From NCBI RefSeq assembly GCF_002234675.1, contig NC_019862.2, positions 26,796,707-26,860,706 on the forward strand: a stretch of 64,000 nucleotides of DNA, in the 5' to 3' direction. A model generated the notes under the pieces. It saw only the letters and a list, made by a program, of their open reading frames with translations, was not told the origin of the DNA and ran no database searches. Below are positions 10,506 through 22,959 of this stretch, in pieces. Both the position numbers and the translations under genes were made by a program. Position 1 is the first letter of the stretch. The number at the start of each line of letters is the position of its first letter. The stretch comes from Oryzias latipes. Lineage: Eukaryota > Chordata > Actinopteri > Beloniformes > Adrianichthyidae.

Positions 10506-10910
10506 TGTGGTTTTACATTGGAAAATACAAAATTGTTTTAGGTTTGAGGTTATGTCTAAACCTCATGAAGGGATTATTATCACACCCGAGCGTTCAGGAG
10601 AACCGCAGGTTTTAGTTTAGTTTTGTCAGGCTAGACATATGGATGTTATGACAATAAGTTACAAATTTTAATAATCCCACAAACTTCCTGCCTCTTAAAA
10701 CACATTTATGCATAATCCCAATTTTACAATGAGTTGTGTAAAATGTGGCAGCCAAGATTTTAGGTTGCACAACAGAAAAAATGGAAGTTGTGTGAAAAGT
10801 GAACGTGAACACATAAACAGCACGTATCACTTTCCCAGATGGAGACGTGCTCCTTGCAGCACAGCAGCCAACATGCATATCGGGTTAAAAAGGACATCAG
10901 TGCTCTGTTA

Positions 10911-11075
10911 ATTCAATTCAATTCAATTTTATTTGTATAGCCCAAAATCACAACAACAGTCGTCTCGATGGGCTTCGAAGTAAAACATGAACTCAAAAGG
11001 ATCACGAATACAAAGAGTTCCTAACTGTTAGGTTCCTAACTCTAGCAATTGAAGCTGTAAAACAGACAAACACTT
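10911..11075 (-). mobile_element. L2-like LINE 3' end
   Basis: AATTC repeats, then 'ttttatttgtatagcccaaaatcacaacaac', then 'atgaactcaaaaggatcacgaatacaaagagtt' match the 3' end of the larger copy at 18814-20330. Only the 3' untranslated region is present. Confidence 0.65.
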
Positions 11076-11193
11076 AGTTAGTAAAATAAATAAGACAATT
11101 TAAGTAACTGACATTTGCACAGCTTTTTGAATCCCTCTGAAGCAAAATATTTCTGGACAAAATGATTATTATCTTGAATTTCTACATGTTGAT

Positions 11194-11216
11194 GGGGGGG
11201 GGGGGGGGGGGGGGGG
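11194..11216. repeat. Run of 23 guanines
   Basis: An uninterrupted G tract of 23 bases. Such tracts form quadruplexes and are unstable; the exact length may also be a sequencing or assembly estimate. Confidence 0.9.
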
Positions 11217-11219
11217 TGC

Positions 11220-14200
11220 TAATCCACATACATGATGTCAGATCCCTCCAGGCTGGGCTGTTTTCATGAAGTGGTCAAGATTTTCAGAGAAACCACAAGC
11301 CACTAAAAAATGTGCACACATTTTATCATCCTGCATGAATCCCATGGCCTGTAAGGATTTTAGTCTTTAGCAACATTTCATTTCACGTTTATTCTTTTCT
11401 GTGTCCAGGTTTGGTGTTTTTCTGTCACGGTCACACCAGGTCGAAGTGGCTAATCATCAACAGCTGTCTACAGTTTGGTCAATCCTTTCTTAGTGTATGT
11501 CAGTGTCTGGTTTCTAGTTCATTTGCTGCTTTCTTGCTCTTTTTGTTTCTTTGTTTGCTCGTTTGAAGTTCAGATATTTGGTCAGGTTTTTGTTTTTTCA
11601 CTGTAGCATAAAGTTCCAGCCGTCCAGTGGGTCTCCTGACAAGTACAACACATCAAACAAAGTTCAAATCTGCACAAGAGCAAGAGTCCATCGTTTTAGC
11701 TATTTGTCCGAATCTGTGATGGCTTGAGTTTACCGTAGATTTATGTAAGAAATTAAAACGAGTCCCTTATTGTTTACTTTGTTACATGGACCTAAAGTTG
11801 ATGTTAATAGAAAGCAATAAACAATCTATCTCATCTACTCACTTCAATGACAATCATTGAAAAAAGATAAATAGTTGTTTGAGCTGAACATCAAGATTCA
11901 ATAGATTACTTTGTGTGAAATTATTCATTCAGAGTATTTTGTACTCTTAAAAAGCTGTGACATAGTCACTTTGTTAGGATGGTACCTGGATACTATTTAA
12001 AAAAAACAATGTTTCTGAACATAGGGAATTGCAGAGCCGAAGAGTAAGAGATAGATAGCTGGATTTCTGGTTCCACAGACATTCTTTGTGCATTCACAGA
12101 GGCTACAAGTGTGGCATGGTAACAGTAAAGAAATATCAGGTTATATCGAGGTTTTACATTTGCACAAATTATCTTTACTTCTTGGGAGTTAACCGGCAAA
12201 GCACATAAATCAAACACGGCGAACCAGCAGCTCCTGCAGCCTGGGAAAGCCTGCAAAGTAAACACTCAGGTTTACTTGGTCAGCTGCCTGCCCCTGTCTC
12301 TCTCATGTGCACTGGCAAACACACTGCAGCCTTTTGGATTAAAAGTGAGGGACAGCAGGAAGAAACCAGCAGATGGTCGCGGAGCTGAACGAAAGAAAAC
12401 ATCTGTCTTCTTTTTTTTTTAAGTAGCTTTGGTTTGCTAATTTATCAGAATGAAGGAAGGCAGATATCTAATTAAAGAGTTTGGAAACTCAGTGTGGGTC
12501 ACACACATGGATCAGAATTTCTGTAAGATTTATCTCATATTTAATGGATAGCTACAACACTTTGACCAAATGAAAAGGAAGCATGACAAGATAATTTTTG
12601 GGTTGTCTGATGTCAACTCTTTCTTTTTCATCCACCCAGTGCTCACGTTGTCTGATGGAGTCATCCATCATCTCTGCAGTCAAACCACGCATCAGACCTT
12701 CTCAGCACTTATCAGCTAATTAACTAATTACACATATTTTGCAGGTTTTGTTCACCATTTTTTAGTAGACATTCACTCATCGGTGTTTACAGTTTTGTAA
12801 AAAAAATTTAGTGGAGTCTTAGAGAAATTAACTCAAAGGTGAAGCCTCTATATTTATTCATTCGGCAAAAATCTGATCATTTTGCTTAAAAGAAATTGCA
12901 CTCTTTAATTAAACATTAATCTAACTAAACAAAAAAAATTATTCTAACAATGCAACAAAAATATCCTATCTTTTGTTTCAGCTCATATGTAGTTACTGGG
13001 GATGTTCAGTTTATTATTCTGCACTTAGTTGGGTATCCCCTTTTTGTATTTTAGCTGTCATGTTTTTATTTTTAGAGTGACCTGCAAAATAATCAAACGT
13101 TTCATCTCAAAATTGCTCTAAATCTCATTACCTCAATTCTTGTATTCGGTCCATTTCTGCCTTTAATAATAACTTTTTTGAGCTTCATCAGACAAATAAA
13201 AAAGTGACTAAAACCTTTTTGTGAGCTTGTTAAAGTATGTACATGTATGTATAAATAGCGGTGTCTGTTAATGACCCAAGGCAGACTGCAAAGCCGTGCG
13301 CCCCAGAGCTTCATGGTTATAACCCCTCACATGTGCTTTCCATTAAATCCTGTTGGTTCTCATTTTAGGCTAAACCATAAAATGACAGATATTTGACTTT
13401 TATGGGAAAGCTTGCGATTAGAATCACATTTTGCACCCAGATCCAGGTCAAGGTGTGTAAACAAAATTCTGAAAAACCTACGAAAGTGGAGCTGAGTCGA
13501 GCATGGCTGAAGGCCTAAAAACACACATGCTTCATTTTGTTTTTGTAGGAGATATCTATAAAAAAAAATGACCCTCTTATTGTTAGAGGGACAGTGAAGC
13601 CTGAGGAGATGGGAGGATTTCCTACATTATACCTTCAAGGCTAGATTTCCATTTGGCAGAGTAGATTAAAACAATACCTTTCAAGCATTTACAGTAACAG
13701 GAAACCCAAAAAGGTGAAATTCTGGGCTTTGTATCTTTTACAGATGTGGATGGAAACTACTTTTTCTTCTGAATTTTACATGTGTGTATCTCATTTTTTG
13801 AAAGAATCAGTGGTGTGAAACTGAACAGAAACAGTCCAGATTCTGCCCAAGTGTCCAAACACATCTTCAAAAACTTCTATGCAAACACAAAATGGCACTG
13901 ATGACATTTGTCATTAAATTACCTCCCACAGACGAAAAAAGGGGTAAGCATTGCAAAACACAGATGGAGAAACCTGAATGCGCACATCACAATCTGAAAG
14001 TTGTTTTGCATCCAAGAGACAGCAGTTAAAAAAAATGACAGTACAAAAAGTACACTGAAGTTTTTTCAGATCGCTTTTTACCATGGAAAAGTCTGAATCG
14101 GAGGAGCAGGACAGCAAAGACCTGTTCCAAACACCTGAGCCATTTGGAATAACATCTGGAACCTCTGCAAAACACATAAAACATGCATATTCGAATATTG

Positions 14201-17200
14201 TATTTTTTAAAACCATTTTAAAGTCAAAAGGTTCGTTGCACTAAAAAAAGAATACAGATATTTCAGAGTTAAAGTGGATACATTTGTCATATCTGAGCCA
14301 CGAAACAGAGAAACTTTAACAAACACCTCAACTGTTTTTTAAATATAGTCGTGACAGCCAGAGACCCTTTTAATGGAATATCCAGATTCATTGTTGTGCA
14401 GCCACGCTATCAGACTGAGACAAACAGTATCACACGCCAAGAAACTTTTTCCCTGCCTCTCACCTAGAGGCAGATTTTCTTCCGCTGCGCACGATTGAAA
14501 TCATAAATCCTTGTGGCTAAAATACACTGAAACCCCATGAATCTGGATTCGAGTCAAATCGTTTTATAACACAGACGTGCACATCTGTGATGCCGGCTGA
14601 CGCTGGCTGGAGGGTTGCTTTCCTAATCCATTTATAGATGATTAAATTCATTTAAAAATGAAGTTTTAATATGTAATCTACAGGTTTAGAAGTACAGCTG
14701 AGCCCTGCCACGGGTAAGTACTTTGTTTTGTTTTCATTTTATAAAAGTTTTCGAAATAGAGATGATTATTTGACCAAATCATAATCCTGCTGTAATTTCT
14801 TTGGTTGGGATGTACACCTAAGATCATCTTTTGTAGCCTGTAATCTGGGAGAACAGGGACGTGTAATGAGCATCAAAATAAAAAAAGAGACTGCCGCGTG
14901 TAAACAAGGGTAGGAATGACAGAGGAGGAAAAGATAAAGGCCACATGTACAAGCAGAACCTCTCCTTGGATTTTGACGGTCAAAGTCAGACGTGATTTAA
15001 AGCTTGCATAAACAAAGAGTCTATTTCTTAGTTACATGTAACCATAACCCTGTCTGACTGTGTGGGATGCGTGGGGCCGGCTGTGGGCACCGATGCAGTT
15101 CGAGCACACGTGGGACTCCAACTGCTCAATATTTTTGGGGCTAGTAGTTCCCTGAAATGGCAACTATTTATACCAAATTATAGCATGCACCTCTGGGAAG
15201 TAACCCCGCTGGTTGACTTCCAGCAGAAGCATTGATCTGAAAACACTTTCAATCAGACGGCGTCGGTGTTGAGTTACTGCAAAGCTAAGTCCACCCCTCA
15301 CAGCTTTGTGATTGTGGGGTTGTAATAATAGCCTTTAACGTGGTGTGATGTGAGGATGTCAGCCGGGCTCTGACCGAGAAAGGAGGGGCAACTAATTGAA
15401 AAGATATGGAATAAAAGATATTGCCATTAAATCCTCACAGTACTCGCCTGACGCTCTATGAAAACACACATTTTAAGTGTGGTTGTTTTTGAACACACGT
15501 GTGAACACACATGTTTTTTTTGGATCTAAGACAACTTTGATATAAATTTTGCCAACTTTCTTCCTCTGATGTTGGTTTTTTCCTGTTTACACGTTTGCAT
15601 TTGGACACAACAAAGAGCTAAACGCTTGACAAAATCCACACCCTCGTGCTCCTGCACAGTACATTATCCTCCATTTAGAGTTATCAGTGCATTCCTTCAC
15701 TTCATTTGTGGTCAGGTTGTAAAAGTCCACATTTTGCTCTTCGAAGGTTCCTTCACCTATTTTTCTTCTACGACTTCTTTGTTTGTCCGTGCACAAAAGA
15801 GCTTGGAATTATGAGAAAAGATTGAAAAAAAGATGCTGTCCAGAAAAATGAATGTTAAATGTTGATGTGATTCTTAAGAAATTACAACAAAAAGGAAAAC
15901 TAAAATATTCACCATGTGTGATTCATTTTTTATTACTAATATTGTCCTTTGTGGCTCATTGTTGCAATAAAACCAACAAAAATACATTATGCACTGGTTC
16001 AAACATGGTGTTCAAAAGTATTTTGGGGATTATAAGATTCTCAATCACGAGAATATATGAGTTTTTTGTAAATCATTTGTAGAGTTTAATTATTTAATCA
16101 GGGTATATTTATCTCCCTTGGACATTTGTTAAAACGTTTTATTTTTTAAGTTCCAATTTGAAAAACAAAACAAAAGATCAAATCACTCTGATGGAGAAAC
16201 AATTTACATTTCAGGGTTTTTAAAGCATAAGTATCATAGTTAGAGTTTAAACCAAACAAAAGTAGCGTTTTTGTTGGTGTCACAGACAAGCCACCGCAGT
16301 AACCCAGGATTCACTCCAACTCATCGCTTCTGCAACAAGAACCTCTTTCATCCGCATCTCTGATCTTGTGACCTCACGCTTGACCCTGAAGCAAGGCTGA
16401 AACGAGTTCTCTGTGCAGACCACCTTTTGTGTTCACAAACCACAAAAGGATGGCTACATACCAACTGAGCTGAGGAGCTGCAGCTTCAGTGTTTCAACAG
16501 GTGATCAGAGAAAACCTCTCTGAGTCCCTCTTAAAGCAATCAGACATCAACAGAGCAAAGACAAACTCAAAGCTGATTGAAGAATCATTTCATGCAATGA
16601 CAGATTTAGAACAGTTGAGCTCATCAAAATCCTGCAGTTTTTGTAGTAATGGTATAATAACTGCTTGATGCTTTCATATTGGGATTATCTTTAAAATAAA
16701 TTTGTGGCCATAAAAGTGAAGTGTGTGTGTTCTGTTGAAGAAAAGAAAAGATTTTCGATCTGATGTTATGGAAATGCATTGTTTAAAAATCAGAGCCTTT
16801 AAGAAAATAACAAAATTTCTCTTTGTGAAAGTCCCTGCTTCTGAAATTACAGCTATCCATACAAACACAATAAGCTCAGAGCACAAAAACAACACAAGAA
16901 AACAACGTACCTGTCAAATCCTCTCCTTCTCCTTTCAGATCATTTGTTCAAAATAGTTTAGGAATATTTTAGAGAGATCCCGTCAGCTGAAGGTCCCTTT
17001 CCTTTACCCGCTCACTCTTTGTCAGTTCGCTTCCTTCACTGAGTCTCTCCTGGCTGATGTAAGACAACCGCACGAGAGGCAAAAGAGAGGGAGGCAGAAA
17101 AAAAAAACAAACCCTCACATTCTGTGGATTCTTGGGAGGATGCCAAAATCCCAGAATTCCACACATAAGGTCTCAATTAGGGTTGAATCTGATGCTCCAT

Positions 17201-17675
17201 CCAAAATCTTTATTCCTTCTGAAAAGAGCCTTTCTTTTTGAGCCTAAGCGGGCTGAAGCGGTTTTACTTCAAGGCAATTTTTTTCTGGCATTTTCCCCTT
17301 GGATTGAAATTGTGCTGCAAATTTAGGGAGAGTTTTTCTGTTATTGAAATCAGCTGCACCAACAGCAGCAGATGCTCAGAGGTTTTGTGCGTTTGGTTTT
17401 TCGGCGTTCCTCACCTAAGAAACTCCCTGTAAGTGTTTCATGGTGAGGAAAGCATCCTGCGCTGTGACTTTGCGACTGGTGAAAATTAATTTTAGGTTTT
17501 AGTTTGTTATTAATTTTACTGCCTACTTACACAGAGTGCTTAAACCAATTGCAGCTGTCGTCCATGTGCAGTGATTCTTCACGGGCGAAATTAAGTGTTT
17601 GCTGCTAGTAAGAACGCGGAAAAAAGGAAGGAAGAAGAGGCAGAATAAAAGTTTAACCAATAAAAAAAAATACAA
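11220..17675. other. 6.4 kb with no recognised gene
   Basis: I found no exon, RNA gene or complete mobile element that I can name. Open frames here are short and have no family-like motifs. A moderately GC-rich segment at 16300-17450 contains pyrimidine tracts and possible splice sites but no convincing coding sequence. Confidence 0.4.
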
Positions 17676-17680
17676 GTTAA

Positions 17681-17945
17681 AGACCCACACCGATTAAAAT
17701 TGTGTTTTTAGTGTTTTTAACATGTTCTTGTGGCATTTTTCTGATGATGGAGGATGTAAAGACAATTTACCGCAAAGTTGCATTTCTGAGTATTTTTTTA
17801 TTCAAATGGTGAATCAGGAGTAGATAAAGAAATGCAGTTTAAAAAAGATCCTACTTGTGATGTAGAAAATATACTGGGTGGGCCACAAGCTTCCTGCTCC
17901 GCTTAAACATAGAGCTCTCAGCAAGGGGGAGGGGAGAGGGGGAGG
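17681..17945 (+). repeat. TTAA-type MITE family A, 5' two-thirds
   Basis: Preceded by TTAA, this copy starts AGACCCACACCGATTAAA and follows the family through 'cttgtggcatttttctgatgatgg', 'caaatggtgaatcaggag' and 'gggtgggccacaagcttcctgctc'. It stops where it meets the LINE fragment at about 17945, so the right terminus is missing. Confidence 0.75.
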
Positions 17946-18539
17946 AATTCACCTTTACTTTCCAGGCTTTTTCCCTGGTATTTCTCCAGTTTCTTATGTT
18001 TTTTCTTCCTGAGGAAAACTGGGGCGGCCGTGGTGCAGCGGTGGGGCAGTCGACCTCTGATCGCAAGATTGCAGATTCGATTCTTGCTTTGCCCTCCCAT
18101 GTGTCGAAGTGTCCTTGGCCAATACTCTGAACCCCACCTTGCCTCTGGTGGAAGGTTGGCACCAGTGTTCGGCTGCTGAGCCGCTACCAGCGTGTGAATG
18201 TGTGTGTGAATGGGTGAATGGGACCGTGGTTGTAAATCGCTCTGGGCCTTCAAGGAAGGTAAAAAGCGCTACGCAAGTATACGACATTTACCATTTACTG
18301 CCACATCCACCATTCCTCTGTGCTTTATCCAGTACTACAATGTCTGGCTGGTTCGCCATTACCATCCTGTCTGTCTGGATCTGGAAGTCCCACAGGATCT
18401 TTGCTCTCTCATTCTCTACCACTTTTGGAGGTGTTTCCCATTTTGACTTTGGGGTTTCCAGTCCATATTCTGCACACATTTTCCTGTATATTATTCCAGC
18501 CCCTTGGCTGGGGTGCTCCCCATATGCTTTCCCTGCCAT
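17945..18539 (-). mobile_element. LINE fragment with restriction-like endonuclease domain, split by a SINE
   Basis: The minus strand reads SKWETPPKVVENERAKILWD then MANQPDIVVLDK (18539 to about 18310). After the SINE it continues as RKKKHKKLEKYQGKSLESK (18010 to about 17950). From memory, early-branching fish LINEs of the R2/R4 type end in the same order: a PDIVV.DK block, then a VVDVA block, then RKKEHEKLEKYQ. The PD...D..K residues are the restriction-like endonuclease signature. A small frameshift near 18305 and loss of the residues at the SINE junction show that the copy is dead. Confidence 0.6.
18021..18300 (+). mobile_element. tRNA-derived SINE, full length
   Basis: The head GGGGCGGCCGTGGTGCAGCG and the later 'gcagattcgattcttgc' look like the A and B boxes of an internal RNA polymerase III promoter. 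The body has 'tgtcgaagtgtccttggcc' and 'ctgaaccccaccttgcctctggtgg', and the tail has 'aaaagcgctacgcaagtat...catttaccattt'. Three other copies in the window are on the opposite strand (22290, 47834, 63933). It is inserted within a LINE coding fragment. Confidence 0.8.
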
Positions 18540-18813
18540 TTACTAAGCACATCATTTTTGATTGATATTCATATGTAGAAAACTATGTTTTATTAAAATT
18601 CCACTGCAATAATCTTGGAGCATGAGGTTCTTGTAAAAATGTTTACAGTGATTATTAAGATTATGCTTTTAGGCAAATCAAAAAACCTGTGTGTTGTTTG
18701 CAAGGACATAGTTTTGGCACAGTTGTGGGCAGGGCTGTTAGCATGGAGCACAGACAGTATTAGACAGCTTGACCCCTCCCTCCTCGCATTCCAAACAGGA
18801 AGTAACCCGCTGG

Positions 18814-20330
18814 TTCAATTCAATTTAAATTCAATTCAATTCAATTTTCCTTGTATAGCCCAAATTCACAACAACAAGGAATGACAGGGCTTCGTATCGT
18901 TAATTGAAAAAGTTAAAAATAAAATCAAAAGGATCATAAATACATAGAGTTCAATAAGAAAATACTAAACTGAACTAACAAACTGACTAAGCTAAACTGG
19001 ACCCCCCCCTTCGCGATAAGGAAAAACCCCTGAAAAAACGGATTCCGGAAAAAACGAAGAAACCTCAGGGGTGCCCAAATGAAGGAGGGATCCTCCCCCA
19101 GGATGGACAGGCGATTTACCAGAATTCACAGAGAAGAATTAACTTATCTAACTCTACAACTACATTTATAAAGTCCATCAGACGAGCTTCATCCAGGCGG
19201 AGTTGGGGGGACAGTCGGGGGCGCGAGTCGAGCCGGAGACAGGATCCACTGCCAGGTGTAGGAGCAGGAGCAGAGACGAGGTACACGGCCAGGTACAGGA
19301 GCACGGATGAGCCAACTAGAATCTGGAAGCACTCCCACTCCCCAGGAGGTGAGAGGGAAAGAGGGAGAGTACATGAACTGCACTGCACCAAACAGAGGGA
19401 ACTAGATGATGAATAATGATCAAGAATAGAGAAGAGAAGGAGGGTAGAAGTAGATGAGAGAAGAGGACAGAACCCCAGAGCACCATAGCTACCCCAGCTT
19501 CAAACTTCTAGCAGCCCACTAACAACTTTATTGTTATTGTTATTTAGTTTAATTTAAACACATTAACATTAAGTTAAATAATCTCTGAATATTAGCTAGT
19601 TTGACAATAAGCCTGTCCAAAGAGGACTGTTTTCAGTCTAACTTTGAATGTAGAAACTGTGTCGGCCTCTCTTGCGTGAGCTGGGAGCTTATTCCATAAA
19701 ACAGGGGCTTGGTGGCTAAACGCTCTACCTCCAACTGTACTTTTACTAATTCTAGGAACCACAAGCAGTCCTGCATTTTGCGAGCAAAGTGTTCTATTTG
19801 GATGGTAAGGGACTATGAGGTCCTTAATATAGGACTGGGCCATACCATGTAAGGCCTTATAGGTAAGCAGGATGATTTTGAACTTGATTCTAGAAAAAAC
19901 TGGGAGCCAATGAAGTGAAACTAACTCAGGAGTGATGTGATCTCTTCTGCTAGTTCCTGCTAACAATCTAGCTGCTGTGTTCTGAACAAGCTGGAGACTT
20001 CTTAAGGAACTCTTAGGACATGCTGTTAACAAAGAGATACAGTAATCCAGCCTAGACGTGACAAATGCATGGATGAGTTTTTCAGCATCACTCTTAGAAA
20101 GTATATTTCTGATCTTAGTAATATTCCGCAGGGGAAAAAAGGCAGTTCTACACGCCTGGGATATGTGAGCCTTAAATTATCAATCCTGGTCAAAAAAAAC
20201 CCAAGGTTTCTATCTGTGGAATTGGGGGCTATACTTACGCCATCCACGGAGACTATCTGAGCAGACAGAGCATCTCTGAGGTTTTTAGGACCAAGTTTAA
20301 TGACCTCTGTTTTTTCTGGGTTCAAGAGAA
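18814..20330 (-). mobile_element. L2-like LINE, C-terminal part of reverse transcriptase ORF and 3' UTR
   Basis: The 3' tail is a set of AATTC repeats at 18814-18846. Upstream on the minus strand is a UTR, then a frame from 20032 to 19592 with LQLVQNTAARLLAGTSRRDH, TPELVSLHWLPV and LWNKLP. This block is conserved at the C-terminus of L2/Rex1-like polyproteins. A second frame, 20325-20026, begins MNPEKTEVIKLGPK, which corresponds to the LN..KTE block near the end of the reverse transcriptase. The two frames are offset, so the copy is frameshifted and 5' truncated. Confidence 0.75.
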
Positions 20331-20429
20331 GGTAATTACGTAATTGTCATCCAGGTTCCAAGAAGTCTGAATTATTTGAACCATGTTGACTTTATTTATT
20401 TATGGTCTTTGACTTTATTATTTATTAGC

Positions 20430-20900
20430 CTTACTGTAACTCATTTCCCATCATGGAAGTGGTTCCAAGAAGCCAAAATCTCATGGACTTCTATAGAGAA
20501 ATAAACAGCTTTTATTCAGTCATTCTATTTTTCAGAATAAGCATTCTTGCTCTGATACCACTTTTTAACATCTTCTTGCTAATCCTATTTTTTTTCATTA
20601 TATTTTTTCTTTATCACAAGTTATTCAAGTTATAAACTGACCAATCAGATGCCTAGTAGCATCTGGTGCCCGCTGGACCCCACCTCAAACGTTTGATTGA
20701 CAGAGTCTCCCGAGCCGCTTTCAGTGACAGGGGTGTGAACTTCAAACAAGCTTACTCATGATTGGCTACAGTAGTTGCCCTAGAAATGTGACTCAGACCG
20801 ACTCGGACCAATCACTGTCGACTGCCTTCAAATGACGGCGCCCGTAATGCAGAAAAATGGTGACTGAATTAGATTAATTTTACTGGAGCCGGAGTTGAGT
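20430..20900 (+). repeat. Dispersed repeat family D, copy 1
   Basis: From 'tggttccaagaagccaaaatctca' to beyond 'cgtttgattgacaga' this segment is matched in reverse complement by 24880-25345. Shared blocks include 'ataaactgaccaatcagat'. No coding domain or clear ends are seen. Confidence 0.7.
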
Positions 20901-20984
20901 CATTTTCAATGGGTGGCGTTACACTCACTTTGTCCATCTTTATTTAAACTCAATGGCCCGGAGTAAGTCTGTGCTCATTTCCCA

Positions 20985-21366
20985 TCATCCCTTTGTTCAC
21001 ACCCTCTCCCTCTAGAGCACCACCCCAAGCTCACATTAGCAAAAAAGGCAAGCAATATTAGACCAATCCAGCCGTCCAGCTTTAAGTCAAAAACCAGTTC
21101 AGACGAGGAAAATAAAGTCATACATCGATCTATTTGTCTGCAAGTGGATGGATTGGAATGAAGCGGAGCAGGGAGCTTGTAACCTGACGATGGCAGCCTG
21201 TAACAACTGCAAGCTTTATCCAATCATATTCTTTCACCTGGTCCTGATTCACCACTATTCGAATATAGGAATACTCAGAGATACAGTTTTAGTGTCCATT
21301 TTCTTAAAAATGTCCCTCCATCATGAAAAAAAATGCTACAAGAGCAATTAAAAAAAGAAGGTCTTA
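20985..21366 (-). repeat. TTAA-type MITE family A, minus-strand copy
   Basis: In reverse complement this starts TTAAGACCTTC, then 'catgatggagggacattttt', and ends in the 'gacaaatagatcgatgta...ctcgtctgaactgg' block that also appears in the copy at 59711-60310. It is somewhat shorter than that copy. Confidence 0.65.
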
Positions 21367-21369
21367 AAG

Positions 21370-22285
21370 TTGAATGAATACAAAATGATAAAATAAATGC
21401 AGAACACCAGCTCTTTTGACTCTATAGCTGTAGATTAAAAAGGATTCATATGATACCAGCAGTTCTCTTCTAGTTTCAACCTCTCTATTGTGTAAGAAAG
21501 TCAGCTGTAGAGCTAAATAACCTGTCACAAGACCACGTGACCACATTTTCTTGTGTTAGAAAGCAAAGGCAATGTCTGAAAGTAATTTTTCTGAAAAGAA
21601 CAGGTTTCAAAAGCTTGCAACTGTATATTTCCTAAACTGTGATTCCATGAGTTTAAAAACGGAACGGGAGCTCGTGTCAAATGACCCATTAAATTCTTGG
21701 GTTTTTGATTGCTCAGGAGTTATTTACAGGGAAGGCAAATCATTTACCTTTGTGTGGTCTATTTAACGACAGCAAACAGTCGAGCAATTTGAATGAAAGG
21801 TTAAAACAGAGAGAGGATTACATAAACAAAGAAGAGCTGATTCTGCTCAACTTTGCAGTTTATTTGCTTTCTGAGCCCTTCAACTTTACAAATAGAGGTA
21901 GAGATTTTAGGATGGCTGTTTAACTCATATTGCAAATTAATTTTATTTAAACGTGAAAGCAAGTTTCTATCAGACCAAATGTCACGGAGGACTGCTGTTT
22001 TTTATATTACTGTGCAGGAATGGAGCTCAGAGAGCAGGAAAGAGTGAGTCAGAAAAGAGCTTCTCAGAGGATTCTCTGGCTGGAAGTGTCGCCTCACTTG
22101 ACCCATCCCAAGCATCAGTGGGAACCCAATAAAAAACAGTTGGCCTCCTCTTTGACTCTCAGATTAAAAGAGAATTGTTTTTGAAAAACTGAAAGAACAT
22201 GCAGCCCTCCCACTTCCTCAAGTATCAACCAGGTCTTTTTACACAAGCATGACAAATCCCATTATTATCAATGAAAACGGTCAAA
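21370..22285. other. Stretch with no recognised gene
   Basis: Several short open frames, none with a recognisable motif. No repeat family shared with the rest of the window was noticed. Confidence 0.4.
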
Positions 22286-22289
22286 TTGT

Positions 22290-22460
22290 AAATGGCATAT
22301 ACTTTTATAGTGCTTCACTACCTTCTTCGAAGACCCACACACTGTCACTCACTGATGGCAGCTTCACAACTCAACACTGGTGCCAACCCATAACCACCAG
22401 GGGCTTTGTGGGGTTTAGTGCCTTGCCCAAGGACACTTCAACACCTGTGCGAGCAAATCC
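22290..22460 (-). mobile_element. tRNA-derived SINE, 3' part
   Basis: 'aaatggcatatacttttatagtgc' through 'ggggtttagtgccttgcccaaggacacttc' is the reverse complement of the SINE body. The tRNA-like head is missing or too diverged to see. Confidence 0.65.
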
Positions 22461-22651
22461 TTCTGATGAAGACAAAAAGGTGACTTCAAAGACAGCAGAA
22501 GTGACAATTTGGCATGAAAGTAGCTAAACAAAAAATAGAAGTCATAAAAAAACCAAAAAACCTGCACAAGCTCTGCTCTCCTACTCGATCCTTATAGTGC
22601 AGGTGAGTAGGTGGTTATCAAACCGTTTACCCACCACCAATTGAACCAATT

Positions 22652-22956
22652 AACCCTTGTGCTATATTAGGCACTTTAACATTGGGAGTTGGGTCATCTA
22701 GACAGTGCCTTGAACTTTTTTCTTCAATTATTTATTCAATTATCATTCTTTTATATATTGCTCTCTGTTGCTGTACTGCTGCCGCAATAAGGAAATTTCC
22801 CCATCGTGGGACTAATAAAGGAATATCTTATCTTATTTGTAACACCTCACTGGTGTCCATGGATTACATGAAATCTTTCCACCTTTATCCACCTTTGTCA
22901 TGGTAGGGAGAACACGGCAATGCAAGGGTGGGGTCATCTAAGATAGCACAAGGGTT
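22652..22956 (+). repeat. MITE family C, copy 1, interrupted by a LINE 3' end
   Basis: The termini are AACCCTTGTGCTAT and its reverse complement ATAGCACAAGGGTT. Internal blocks 'gttgggtcatctaga' and 'ctggtgtccatggattacatg' are shared with 30258-30453 and 43585-43796. At 22730-22842 it carries an extra segment ending 'aaatttccccatcgtgggactaataaagg...atcttatctta', the 3' end of a fish LINE. The shared sequence resumes afterwards. Confidence 0.8.
22730..22842 (+). mobile_element. LINE 3'-end insertion
   Basis: The sequence 'gcaataaggaaatttccccatcgtgggactaataaagga' followed by ATCTT repeats is a common fish LINE 3' terminus. Only about 110 bases are present, nested inside MITE family C. Confidence 0.65.
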
Positions 22957-22959
22957 ACA

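Noticed and set aside
12000-17450. A small host gene in the 11.2-17.7 kb stretch
   Set aside because: Short frames and scattered splice-like sites were examined, but no set of exons joined in phase and no protein motif was recognised.
18021-18120. tRNA gene on the basis of A and B box-like sequences
   Set aside because: The sequence does not fold as a full tRNA and continues into a SINE body shared by three other copies.
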